DNA of 64,000 nucleotides from Chromatiales bacterium (ex Bugula neritina AB1) (lineage in GTDB: Bacteria > Pseudomonadota > Gammaproteobacteria > Granulosicoccales > Granulosicoccaceae), in NCBI GenBank assembly GCA_001730015.1, contig MDLA01000175.1:248001-312000 (forward strand), in the 5' to 3' direction. The notes beneath the pieces were generated by a model that saw only the letters and a list, made by a program, of their open reading frames with translations, made no database searches and was not told where the DNA came from. A program made the translations under genes and the position numbers. Shown one piece after another: positions 9,034 to 16,862 of the stretch (position 1 is the stretch's first letter; every line of letters begins with the position of its first letter).

Positions 9034-9195
9034 ATGATGGCGTGGAAAAAACTTCTGTCTTTTGTATTTGTTATGGCGGTATTCGGCTTAACTGTTGACA
9101 GCGCATTCGCGGGCAGTGAGGTTCAACCCGACGACGACAGTGTCTCAATTCAGCAATTAGCCGGATCTGCAACACCCTACATGCCCGGCGGCTGA
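9034..9195 (+). CDS. Small secreted peptide, 53 residues, unknown function
   Basis: The start is the first of two adjacent ATGs at 9034, preceded by AAAAGGA at about 5 bases. A reading frame from 8989 would add 15 residues before the signal peptide and lacks a ribosome site. The first ~26 residues are a textbook signal peptide: basic WKK, the hydrophobic core LSFVFVMAVFGL, then SAFA as the cleavage site. The mature peptide would have only ~27 residues, with an acidic DDD patch, a Ser/Gln-rich middle and the tail ATPYMPGG. It has no Cys, so no disulfides. It precedes an AMP-forming ligase/SDR/TPR block, 600 bp away. The function is not recognised; a substrate or structural partner of that block is possible but unproven. 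Confidence 0.6.
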   Translation: MMAWKKLLSFVFVMAVFGLTVDSAFAGSEVQPDDDSVSIQQLAGSATPYMPGG

Positions 9196-9526
9196 TTTCA
9201 GGTAAACCGTGTGCTAACACACCCCAGCGTCGACCGCCCTTATTGGTAACGACTATTCGTTAACCGTAAAACGTGGCAAAGCATCCTGAGCTGCTGCGTT
9301 AAAAAATTCATTCGTTGAATGATTCGCCGCTGTCTTGCCGATAGCAAGCTACCGGAAATATCCACCGACACACAGTACACAATCAGTCGTGAATGCCTGA
9401 TTGACCAATTTATCTGTATCGATAAAAACTCAACCTGCCTCACGGAATAAACTTAACTGTTCTGTCCCTGATCGGGGCTGCCATTGTCTTAAGGTTTATT
9501 TAAGGCACGGGTCCGATACTGGATCC
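9196..9526. other. Intergenic region after the peptide gene
   Basis: About 330 bp without a supportable gene, A+T-richer than the flanking genes. No clear factor-independent terminator was found after the peptide stop, so read-through into the ligase block is possible. Confidence 0.3.
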
Positions 9527-9799
9527 ATGAACAGATCAGATCAAAATATATTCCCCGAATACGAAATGCACGGCATAGCTGAAAATTATGCATGCCCGAA
9601 TCGGTATTCGACTCCTTATCCACAGTCGAATACTGGTTGTAATCCAAATAATCGGCAACTACGCAACATAGAGATCGCTATCGTACCGCGTTATACCCGG
9701 TATCTGAACACGCGATCACACTCTATAGCGAGCTCAGGCGAAAGGCCTTGCAGTGAGCATAGAATAAGTACATCGCCTATGGGAAATATAGTGTCATGA
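9527..9799 (+). CDS. Doubtful 90-residue ORF overlapping the ligase start
   Basis: An ATG at 9527 opens a frame of 90 codons whose TGA overlaps the ligase start codon in an ATGA junction, the arrangement used for translational coupling. Against it: only a weak AAGG upstream, an odd composition rich in Asn, Arg, Ser, Pro and Cys, and no recognisable fold. A second frame just upstream of the ligase (open ~9680-9750) also looks partly protein-like, so the stretch may be a decayed gene. I list it because of the junction, not because I recognise it. Confidence 0.2.
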   Translation: MNRSDQNIFPEYEMHGIAENYACPNRYSTPYPQSNTGCNPNNRQLRNIEIAIVPRYTRYLNTRSHSIASSGERPCSEHRISTSPMGNIVS

Positions 9800-11178
9800 G
9801 TGAGCTATGGAAGGCACTGATTTCTCACGCAAGGCACTGCCCGAACCGGCCAGCATTGCAGGATCCGTCTGGCAATGTCAGTTACGCCGGGTTGTTATCG
9901 GAAATTAATACCCGTACTTCAATCTTGCGGCGGCACTCGGTTCGAGTACTTGGTCTGGCGCTGCCTAATGGCAATGAGTGGGTATTGTGGGATCTGGCGG
10001 CTCGCAGAGCAGGGGTTGTCTGTGTGCCTATTCCCTATTTTTTTACTGAGCAGCAAGTGGCGCATGTTTTTACAGACGCTGGCATTGATGGATTGATTGA
10101 TCAGCGGGGGTTTAGCCGGATCAGGGCTGAACCGGTTAAATTCAACCCCGATATCTGCAAGGTTACCTATACCTCCGGTAGTACCGCCGCGCCGAAAGGC
10201 GTTTGTCTGACAGCCAGGGGTCTGGAGCAGGTATCTCTGTCTTTACTAGAGGTATTGGGAACAACATTTACAAATCAACATTTATCAGTACTGCCATTGT
10301 CGGTGTTACTGGAAAACGTGGCGGGTGTTTATCCGGCTTTGATTTCCGGTTGCACAATTCATCTGCCTGACTGTAAAACAATCGCCATGAATCCGTTGCG
10401 CTTGCATGAAGCAATTCGAGTTTCTAAAGCCAGTAGCGCGATTGTGGTTCCGGAGATTTTGCGTGGTCAGTTGTCATTGGCGCGTTCGACAGCAAGTGCT
10501 TTGCCTTCTCTGCAGTTTCTGGCGGTAGGTGGGGCGAAAGTCAGTAAAGAACTTGTTCAGCAGTCGCGTGCAGCGGGATTGCCGGTTTATGAAGGGTATG
10601 GCTTGTCTGAGTGTGCTTCAGTGGTTGCTCTCAATACACCACAGCAGGATAAGCCAGGTACCGTTGGGAAAATTCTACCGCATCTTAACGTATCTATAGA
10701 GCACGGTGAAATTGTAATAGATAACCCGTCTGCGAGTGGCTACCTCGGTCAGGCGGGAATGCAGCAGCTTAAAACAGGTGATTGTGGCCACTTTGATTCA
10801 GACGGGTTTCTAAAGGTAACCGGCCGTAAGAAGAACGTGCTTATTACTTCGTGGGGAAGAAATATCAGCCCCGAGTGGGTTGAATCAAAGTTGCTGGATC
10901 AGGAAGGTATCAGGCAGGCCATTGTTCTAGGCGATGGCGAGGCATCGCTGGATGCGTTGATAGTAGCGGCTAATGACACCAGCACCCATACGGTAACTGA
11001 GACAATAGCCAGTATCAATGAGACCCTGCCTGAATACGCGAGAGTTTCGCGTTGGCGACGGGTCGATCCGTTCACGCTCGAAAATGGCCTGCTGACTGGC
11101 AACGGGCGTCCTGTACGCGGGCAGATAGCTCGTAACTTATCTATTGGAGATCAACATGAATACATCCGGATTTTTTAG
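9796..11178 (+). CDS. AMP-forming acyl/aryl ligase (ANL superfamily) lacking the usual A10 lysine
   Basis: A 460-residue adenylate-forming enzyme, shorter than the usual 500-550 residues. The phosphate-binding A3 motif is YTSGSTAAPKG (~125-135). A5 is YEGYGLSECAS, A7 TGDCGHFDSDG, and A8 GRKKNVLITSWGRNISPEW, with the hinge region intact. The C-terminal A10 motif reads GLLTGNGRPVR, where the lysine that normally drives adenylation (GK) is arginine. Canonical enzymes activate a carboxylate with ATP and pass it to CoA or a carrier. The substitution suggests a weakened first half-reaction or a different role. The gene starts a compact block with a 40-residue ORF, an SDR and a TPR protein, overlapping the micro-ORF by 23 bases. 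The substrate is unknown. Confidence 0.82.
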   Translation: MSELWKALISHARHCPNRPALQDPSGNVSYAGLLSEINTRTSILRRHSVRVLGLALPNGNEWVLWDLAARRAGVVCVPIPYFFTEQQVAHVFTDAGIDGLIDQRGFSRIRAEPVKFNPDICKVTYTSGSTAAPKGVCLTARGLEQVSLSLLEVLGTTFTNQHLSVLPLSVLLENVAGVYPALISGCTIHLPDCKTIAMNPLRLHEAIRVSKASSAIVVPEILRGQLSLARSTASALPSLQFLAVGGAKVSKELVQQSRAAGLPVYEGYGLSECASVVALNTPQQDKPGTVGKILPHLNVSIEHGEIVIDNPSASGYLGQAGMQQLKTGDCGHFDSDGFLKVTGRKKNVLITSWGRNISPEWVESKLLDQEGIRQAIVLGDGEASLDALIVAANDTSTHTVTETIASINETLPEYARVSRWRRVDPFTLENGLLTGNGRPVRGQIARNLSIGDQHEYIRIF

Positions 11179-11278
11179 TCGGTTTGTGGTTATAGCAATT
11201 CGTGAGCATAGTGCGAGATGGCTTGCTGTCGGATTAAATTTTATTTCACCCTGGGAGAAGCACTCAAATGATAGCTGA
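11156..11278 (+). CDS. 40-residue micro-ORF bridging ligase and SDR genes
   Basis: An ATG at 11156 follows TTGGAGA at 5 bases, a good ribosome site lying inside the end of the ligase gene. The frame runs 40 codons and ends with a TGA at 11276-11278, overlapping the SDR start (11268) by 11 bases. It therefore overlaps both neighbours, a layout expected of coupled translation. The peptide begins MNTSGFFSRFVVIAIREHSA, is amphipathic and aromatic/basic (FF, R, W, W) and has no Cys. No family is recognised. It could be a small partner protein of the ligase or SDR, a peptide substrate, or just a coupling device for SDR translation. Confidence 0.5.
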   Translation: MNTSGFFSRFVVIAIREHSARWLAVGLNFISPWEKHSNDS

Positions 11279-12047
11279 TGGAAAAACGGTATTACTGACT
11301 GGTGGTCTGGGGGGTATAGGTCGACCGTTACTGCAGTTGTTGCTGGCAGTCGATGCCGAAGTCACGGTAGTGGGAAGATCGTGCGGTGATGGTAATAATG
11401 CTTATCGCTATATACAGGCCGACCTCGGTTGTGCACGTGAGGTCGCCACACTGTGTGATGCCGTGCGGCAAGATACTCCCGATATAGTGATCAACCTTGC
11501 GGGCCTGAATTCGATGAGTGAATATAGAAACCAGCCTGCGTCCGATATAAATACAATACTGCACGTTAACCTGCTAGCCCCTATGTTGCTGGCGCAGGCA
11601 GCGTTAGGGGTTATGACTGATCGTCGTTCAGGGCAGATAGTTAACGTGGGTTCCGTGCTGGGTTCGATACCGTCACCGCTGATGGCAGCTTACAGCGCAT
11701 CAAAGGCAGGGTTGCAGGGGTTTAGTCAGGCGCTTGGGCGCGAGGTGGCTGGTACCGGTGTCAAGGTAACGCATATCAACCCCCGGGCCGTTCGCACGGC
11801 AATGAATGGGGGCAGGCTCGGGGAATTTAATCGTCTGACCCGGGTGCAGGAAGATTCGCCGGAAACGGTAGCGCTGCGTATCTTTGATGCGATGGTGCTG
11901 GACAAAAAACTGGTGAATATTGGACTCCCGGAGAAGTTCTATTCTCTGGTTAACTCAGTAGCACCGATATTTGTCGATGATGTACTGATTGCCAATCGGC
12001 ATATTGGTGAAAACCTGTTACACAATACCACTGGAGAGATAGCATGA
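11268..12047 (+). CDS. Short-chain dehydrogenase/reductase (SDR)
   Basis: A 259-residue classical SDR. The nucleotide-binding TGGLGGIG motif is at 11-18, NLAG at ~77-80, catalytic Ser129 in NVGSV, and YSASK with Tyr142 and Lys146. The post-catalytic INPRAVRTAM loop replaces the usual NPG. An NAD(P)H-dependent carbonyl/alcohol reaction in the cytosol is expected. A ligase plus SDR in one block would fit modification of an activated acyl or aryl compound, which is inference. The ribosome site is GGGAGAAG upstream of 11268. Its stop overlaps the next start in ATGA (12044-12047), so the two genes are probably coupled. Confidence 0.88.
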   Translation: MIADGKTVLLTGGLGGIGRPLLQLLLAVDAEVTVVGRSCGDGNNAYRYIQADLGCAREVATLCDAVRQDTPDIVINLAGLNSMSEYRNQPASDINTILHVNLLAPMLLAQAALGVMTDRRSGQIVNVGSVLGSIPSPLMAAYSASKAGLQGFSQALGREVAGTGVKVTHINPRAVRTAMNGGRLGEFNRLTRVQEDSPETVALRIFDAMVLDKKLVNIGLPEKFYSLVNSVAPIFVDDVLIANRHIGENLLHNTTGEIA

Positions 12048-12727
12048 ATTTAGACCTATTTAGAATTTCAGCTTCGCTGATCGTTGCGCTGGCCTTTTTC
12101 ACTGCCAGTACCGTAGCGTTCAGCTCGATAAAGCCGGATCTGGAAACGGAAATACTCGATTTGCAGCAGCGATGGGATGTCGCCAATTTTCAGCAGCTTG
12201 ATAAAAAGGTAAGACATACGCAGTTAACGGCTCTTGAAGTTACCGCCGCTTCAGTTGTTGCGGCTTTTCCGGATAGAGCGGAACCACTGATTTGGCACGG
12301 GATTATTAAGTCGACGTTAGCGGGCTTGAATGGCGGGTTAACAGCGCTCAGGCAGGTGAAGCAGGCGCGCAGTCTATTTGAACGTGCAATAAACATAAAT
12401 AGCAGCGCCCTCAGGGGAGCGGCTTATACCTCTTTGGGGGCTTTATATACACAGGTTCCACCCTGGCCGATCGCTTTTGGTTCCAATAAAAAGGCCCGAA
12501 TCAACCTAGAGCGAGGCTTGGCCATTAACCCGGACGGGTTGGATGCGAATTACTTTTATGCGGGCTTTCTGGAGAAGACGGGTAATATCGCGGAGGCAGT
12601 GAAGGTTTTACAGGCTGCGCTTAGAACTAATGATCGCCCGGGTAGAGCGGTTGCTGATACTGGCCGTAAATTGCAAATTGAAAGAGATCTGGCGCGCCTC
12701 CGACGGCAGGCATCTATAGCGCAATAG
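12044..12727 (+). CDS. Secreted/periplasmic TPR-repeat protein
   Basis: A 227-residue protein with an N-terminal signal peptide (hydrophobic ISASLIVALAFFTAS, cleavage near residue 26). Tetratricopeptide-like repeats follow, visible as ARSLFERAININSSALRGAA and INLERGLAINPDGLDANYFY, then an AEAVKVLQAAL helix. TPR repeats bind proteins or peptides, here probably in the periplasm. The AWPIAFG/SNKKAR insert between repeats is characteristic of a conserved but unnamed family I have seen in gammaproteobacteria. It is the last gene of the ligase/SDR block by ATGA coupling. Confidence 0.8.
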   Translation: MNLDLFRISASLIVALAFFTASTVAFSSIKPDLETEILDLQQRWDVANFQQLDKKVRHTQLTALEVTAASVVAAFPDRAEPLIWHGIIKSTLAGLNGGLTALRQVKQARSLFERAININSSALRGAAYTSLGALYTQVPPWPIAFGSNKKARINLERGLAINPDGLDANYFYAGFLEKTGNIAEAVKVLQAALRTNDRPGRAVADTGRKLQIERDLARLRRQASIAQ

Positions 12728-12779
12728 GGCAGGTGACTTTCGGAGGGTGCATTCCTGCCCTCTGAAATCACGGCTCGGT

Positions 12780-12944
12780 TTAGCCCGCGATATTCATGGG
12801 ATTGACGAAGTCTCACGTGATCTTTGATTCCACAGTGAATTTGTTCTCTTGCAAATATCAGAAGGTATTCGACTCAAGAAGAAAATCCACAGTGAAATTA
12901 AATCTCTACGCGATATCCTCACTACCCATGAGTAATCCGGCTTA
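12780..12944 (+). repeat. MITE-like intergenic repeat, copy A (165 bp)
   Basis: The element is bounded by inverted ends: TTAGCCCGCGATATTCATGG at the left, and a right end that reads TAAGCCGGATTACTCATGGG on the other strand. The interior shares blocks with copy B at 20867-21048 in opposite orientation: GATCTTTGATTCCACAG, TTGCAAATATCAG and AGAAGAAAATCCAC. There is no coding capacity. Short size, inverted ends and intergenic location fit a non-autonomous IS-derived element, but no parent transposase is in the window and no target duplication is evident. Confidence 0.65.
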
Positions 12945-13013
12945 GGGTTGCAGTCCCATGTGGAATAATCGCCCCATAGAATACCGTAATTCAGTAATTT
13001 GAAATGCCAGTTG

Positions 13014-13027
13014 TTGATCGAAGTCAA
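13014..13027 (+). promoter_or_regulatory. FNR/Anr-like box upstream of ccoN
   Basis: TTGATCGAAGTCAA matches the FNR/Anr consensus TTGAT-N4-ATCAA at all but one base. It lies ~130 bp before the ccoN start and just after repeat copy A. A class II arrangement would place the transcription start near 13062. Control of cbb3 oxidase genes by FNR/Anr under low oxygen is well established in proteobacteria; its use here is inferred. Confidence 0.6.
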
Positions 13028-13156
13028 TGCGCTCTTTAATTTTAATGTCACAGTAGTCATGAATAGTACTCACTAAACGCTGTTTGCTGAACGGTGTAGT
13101 ATTTGGTGTACGTCTAATGGTGAACATTGCTAAATTTATTGAAGGGTAGCAAAGTC

Positions 13157-14809
13157 ATGGAACTGGAAATGACACGGCCTGAGCGAACCGCCGGTTTTCG
13201 ACTTATAGGAAGTGTGGCTGCGATTGGCGCTCTGATGGTTGTTACCGGGCGTGATAGCGGCTTTACCTCACAGGGCACTGTTGTCGTTGTTTTTTCTCTT
13301 ATCGTGTTGGCCGCATTCTATGCAAGCAACAGTCAATCGGAACCGACGCCCGAGCAATTATCCTACTATTACGATGCGCCGATAAAAGCTGGAGTGCTTC
13401 TGTCGCTTGTGTGGGCCATGATCGGGATGATAGCCGGAGTCTGGGTGGCGATGCTGCTCGCCTGGCCCGAGTTTACGTTTGAGTCGGCCTGGGCCAGTCT
13501 GGGTCGATTGAGACCGGTGCATACCACAGGTGTAATATTCGGCTTTGGTGGCAATGCATTAATCGCAACATCATTTCATGTAGTTCAGCGTACCTGCCGC
13601 ACGCGCTTGCCTGATCAGCTCAGTCCGTGGTTTGTATTGCTAGGCTTTAATCTGTTCTGTGTGGTGGCAGTCTGCGGATACCTGATCGGAATCACCCAGT
13701 CCAAAGAGTATGCCGAGCCTGAATGGTATGCCGATATCTGGCTGGTTGTGGTGTGGGTGAGCTACTTTCTGCTGTATTTGCGTACCTTAGCTCGACGCCG
13801 GGAACCGCATATCTATGTGGCTAACTGGTATTTCATGGCCTTTATACTCGTAGTAGCGGTACTCCATATAGTGAATAACCTGGCGGTTCCGGTGTCGTTT
13901 GCCAGTAGTAAAAGTTATTCGCTGTTCTCCGGTGTTCAGGATGCGATGACACAGTGGTGGTACGGTCACAACGCCGTGGCGTTTTTTCTGACTGCCGGGT
14001 TTCTCGGCATGTTGTATTACTATCTGCCTAAACGGGCTAACCGCCCTATTTACTCCTACCGTATGTCTATTATCAGTTTCTGGGGTATTACCTTCATGTA
14101 CATGTGGGCGGGTTCGCACCATCTGCATTACACAGCGCTGCCACAATGGGTGCAGTCCTTAGGTGTTACCTTTTCTGTAATGTTACTGATTCCTTCCTGG
14201 GGGTCAGCAGCTAATGCGCTGATGACTCTAAACGGCGCCTGGCACAAAGTGCGTGATGACGCGCCATTGCGTTTCATGATGGTCGCCGCGGTGTTCTATG
14301 GGATCTCGACGTTTGAAGGATCCTTTATGGCAATTCGACCGGTTAATTCATTGTCGCACTACACTGACTGGACTATAGGTCACGTGCACGCCGGGGTGCT
14401 TGGCTGGGTTGCATTTATCGTCTTCGGTACCTTCTATAGTCTGGTGCCGTGGATCTGGCGGCGGTCGCGTATGTATTCTTCATATCTGGTGGAAGTACAT
14501 TTCTGGCTTGCCCTTGCGGGCACCGTTGTTTATCTGGTGGCCATGTGGAATGCCGGTATTACTCAAGGGGTGATGTGGCGCACTTATAACGAGAGTGGCA
14601 CCCTGACATACTCGTTTCTTGATTCGTTTGTAGCAATGCACCCGTATTATGTTGCCAGGGCGTTGGGTGGTGCGCTGTTTCTTGCCGGCGCAGCGCTGGC
14701 ATTCTATAACATTGTAATGACAGTGTGGTATGTGCCAATGGAGAAGGAAACCGGGAGCGACACACCTGTTGATACTGTGGTTCGCCCCGCACTGGAGGCG
14801 ACAGTATGA
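13157..14809 (+). CDS. ccoN: cbb3-type cytochrome c oxidase subunit I
   Basis: The catalytic subunit, 550 residues from the ATG at 13157, which has GAAGGG upstream. An in-frame TTG at 13127 gives ten more residues but is a weaker start. About twelve to fourteen helices are predicted. Conserved His ligands appear in RPVHTTGVIFGFGG (low-spin heme), WWYGHNAVAFFLT (CuB), AGSHHLHYTALP (CuB pair) and SLSHYTDWTIGHVHAGVLGW (high- and low-spin hemes). It reduces O2 to water with proton pumping at high O2 affinity in the inner membrane. The stop overlaps ccoO (ATGA at 14806), and an FNR-like box lies upstream. Confidence 0.97.
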   Translation: MELEMTRPERTAGFRLIGSVAAIGALMVVTGRDSGFTSQGTVVVVFSLIVLAAFYASNSQSEPTPEQLSYYYDAPIKAGVLLSLVWAMIGMIAGVWVAMLLAWPEFTFESAWASLGRLRPVHTTGVIFGFGGNALIATSFHVVQRTCRTRLPDQLSPWFVLLGFNLFCVVAVCGYLIGITQSKEYAEPEWYADIWLVVVWVSYFLLYLRTLARRREPHIYVANWYFMAFILVVAVLHIVNNLAVPVSFASSKSYSLFSGVQDAMTQWWYGHNAVAFFLTAGFLGMLYYYLPKRANRPIYSYRMSIISFWGITFMYMWAGSHHLHYTALPQWVQSLGVTFSVMLLIPSWGSAANALMTLNGAWHKVRDDAPLRFMMVAAVFYGISTFEGSFMAIRPVNSLSHYTDWTIGHVHAGVLGWVAFIVFGTFYSLVPWIWRRSRMYSSYLVEVHFWLALAGTVVYLVAMWNAGITQGVMWRTYNESGTLTYSFLDSFVAMHPYYVARALGGALFLAGAALAFYNIVMTVWYVPMEKETGSDTPVDTVVRPALEATV

Positions 14810-15540
14810 TCTTTACCATTCACAACAAGGCTGAACGAAACTCCATCGCCCTGGCTCTTGCGATTATTCTGGTCTCCGCTATCGGTGGTATAGTTGAAAT
14901 AGCACCGCTTTTTACTATAGATGATACAGTAGAAGATGTGCCGGGAATGCGGGTTTATACCCCACTGGAACTGGCCGGTCGGAATATCTATATACGAGAA
15001 GGCTGTTACGCTTGTCACTCGCAAATGATCCGAACCCTTCGCGATGAAGTAGACCGCTACGGGTCTTTTTCCAGAGCAGTTGAATCACAATATGATCACC
15101 CGATGTTGTGGGGCTCAAAGCGTACGGGGCCCGACCTTGCACGTGTTGGCGAAAAATATTCCGATGTCTGGCATACCCGTCATCTGAATAACCCGCGGGA
15201 TGTCGTTCCCGAGTCGATTATGCCGGCATACGGCTGGTTGTTGAAAAATACCCTGGATACAGCATCTCTTGCGGGCCATCTGAAGGCAATGAAGCGGGTG
15301 GGAGTTCCCTATAGTGCACCAATGATAAATCTTGCTGTGCGCGATGCCATAGCGCAGGCGACACCTCTGTCCGGCGATACCGAAGGCCTGATCGCACGTT
15401 ACGGCAAAGCGACTTCAGTGCGCAGTTTTGATGGTGATCCTGATCGGGTTACCGAAATGGATGCACTGGTGGCATATCTGCAAATTTTGGGGCGTTTGAC
15501 CGATGTAGCTCTTGTCACAACAGATAAGGAGCAAAGCTGA
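14806..15540 (+). CDS. ccoO: cbb3-type cytochrome c oxidase subunit II (monoheme c)
   Basis: A 244-residue membrane-anchored cytochrome c. One N-terminal helix (IALALAIILVSAIGGI) is followed by the heme c site CYACHSQMIRTL and the WGSKRTGPDLARVG segment. The distal Met ligand is probably in SIMPAYGWLL. It passes electrons from CcoP to CcoN on the periplasmic side. It overlaps ccoN by 4 bases and its stop shares a base with the ccoQ start, so the genes form one translational unit. Confidence 0.97.
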   Translation: MIFTIHNKAERNSIALALAIILVSAIGGIVEIAPLFTIDDTVEDVPGMRVYTPLELAGRNIYIREGCYACHSQMIRTLRDEVDRYGSFSRAVESQYDHPMLWGSKRTGPDLARVGEKYSDVWHTRHLNNPRDVVPESIMPAYGWLLKNTLDTASLAGHLKAMKRVGVPYSAPMINLAVRDAIAQATPLSGDTEGLIARYGKATSVRSFDGDPDRVTEMDALVAYLQILGRLTDVALVTTDKEQS

Positions 15541-15710
15541 TGGATTCACTGCATAACACCTTAGTGTTTGTTGCCAAAACCGGTGGACTGTTTTATCTGA
15601 TTCTATTATCTGTTGTGATTGTCGCTTATGCTTTGTGGCCGTCGAATCGTCAGTCATTTGATGCTGCGGCAAAAAGTATTCTGGAAAGCGAGGATAAACC
15701 ATGTCCGTAG
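15540..15710 (+). CDS. ccoQ: cbb3-type oxidase small subunit CcoQ
   Basis: A 56-residue single-helix membrane protein. The ATG at 15540 shares its A with the ccoO stop TGA, and its stop lies 10 bases inside ccoP. The helix LFYLILLSVVIVAYALWP is followed by a short cytoplasmic tail NRQSFDAAAKSILE, as in known CcoQ. It stabilises the association of CcoP with the core complex. It was identified from size, position and topology, because CcoQ sequence is poorly conserved. Confidence 0.88.
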   Translation: MDSLHNTLVFVAKTGGLFYLILLSVVIVAYALWPSNRQSFDAAAKSILESEDKPCP

Positions 15711-16597
15711 CTGAGCGAGATAAATATTCCGGCCACATGACTACCGGGCACGAGTGGAACGGCATTAAAGAGCTTAATACGCCGGTGCCAAAGGTGCTGA
15801 TCGGTTTCTTTTCAGCGGCCTTTCTTTTTGCAGTAGGTTACTGGATAGCGATGCCGTCGTGGCCGCTGGGAGACCGCTACAGTAAAGGGACTCTGGAATT
15901 TGATCAGCGTGACTTCCTCGATCGTCAATTACGAGTAGCGGCTAAGCAAAAAGCACAATGGAGTGAGCAAATAGAACAGTCCGGCTTTGAGGAAATTATT
16001 GAATCGCCGGAACTTATGCAGGTTGTTGCTGAGAGCGGCCCGGCACTTTTTGGAGACAACTGCGCGATGTGTCATGGCAGTGAGGGTGAGGGAGGATTGT
16101 ATTTTCCACGCCTGAATGACGAAGCCTGGCTATGGGGTTCTGAAGCTGAATCGGTTTATCAAACGCTGACAGTCGGGATCAATAGTGGTCACGCAGAGTC
16201 ACGCTTTGCTGTGATGCCACCGTTCGGGGATGCTGGTTTGCTTGATGACAAGAGTATTCTTGCAGTGGCACACTATCTTCGATCACTCTCGGCAATCGAT
16301 CCTGCGACCACATCGACTTCAACGCAATCGAAAGAAGGTGAGCAGATTTTCAGTCTGTACTGTGCGGGCTGCCACGGTACTGACGGTGAAGGTCAGCCGC
16401 TTGTAGGCGGCCCCAGGCTCACCGATGGTTTCTGGATTTACGGCGGTGATCTGGAATCATTGCAGGCCACAGTCAGGCATGGGAGAAAAGGCTTTATGCC
16501 ATCCTGGGATGAACGCTTATCGGTCACTGAGCGCAAGGTGTTGTCGCTCTATATATTGTCTTTGAATCAAGGCAGTCATCAGAGCAGTGCACAATGA
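15701..16597 (+). CDS. ccoP: cbb3-type cytochrome c oxidase subunit III (diheme c)
   Basis: A 298-residue protein with a membrane anchor near 30-50 (VLIGFFSAAFLFAVGYWIA) and two periplasmic cytochrome c domains with heme sites CAMCHGSEGEGG and CAGCHGTDGEGQ. The N-terminal HEWNGIKELNTPVPK is typical for CcoP. It accepts electrons from soluble cytochrome c and feeds CcoO. It overlaps ccoQ upstream and the 69-residue protein gene downstream (4 bases). Confidence 0.97.
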   Translation: MSVAERDKYSGHMTTGHEWNGIKELNTPVPKVLIGFFSAAFLFAVGYWIAMPSWPLGDRYSKGTLEFDQRDFLDRQLRVAAKQKAQWSEQIEQSGFEEIIESPELMQVVAESGPALFGDNCAMCHGSEGEGGLYFPRLNDEAWLWGSEAESVYQTLTVGINSGHAESRFAVMPPFGDAGLLDDKSILAVAHYLRSLSAIDPATTSTSTQSKEGEQIFSLYCAGCHGTDGEGQPLVGGPRLTDGFWIYGGDLESLQATVRHGRKGFMPSWDERLSVTERKVLSLYILSLNQGSHQSSAQ

Positions 16598-16803
16598 AAA
16601 CAGCGTCAGATGCACTCGCGGCACGTACGGGCAAAGGTCGGTTAAATAAAACATGGGTGGCAATTGGTGTGGCCATAGTGATATTTCTCTATGCCAATGG
16701 TCGTATGGTATATCTGGCTGTCACATCACAGCCAGAGTGTGTTCCTCATTTGAAAGAGTATAAGGATGGCGCGGGTCCCATGGCTGCGAGGTCGTCTTGT
16801 TAG
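16594..16803 (+). CDS. Small single-helix protein of the cbb3 operon (CcoH-position)
   Basis: A 69-residue protein with a central membrane helix (WVAIGVAIVIFLYANG), a periplasmic YLAVTSQPECVPHLKEYKDG stretch and a final Cys (ARSSC). Two Cys could form a disulfide. It overlaps ccoP by 4 bases. Position and topology recall the N-terminal part of CcoH/FixH, whose helix is followed by a short motif before YYxxG, but it lacks the rest of that protein (~150 residues in total). I recall similar short proteins next to ccoP in other gammaproteobacteria. A role in oxidase assembly is inferred from position only. Confidence 0.75.
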   Translation: MKTASDALAARTGKGRLNKTWVAIGVAIVIFLYANGRMVYLAVTSQPECVPHLKEYKDGAGPMAARSSC

Positions 16804-16862
16804 TGTGCGCCATGTGCTTTGGTCTGCATGTAATCAGTGCATCCAGGCGAGAGGGAAATTAA

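Noticed and set aside
12780-12944. Repeat copy A as an intact insertion sequence
   Set aside because: It is only 165 bp and encodes no transposase.
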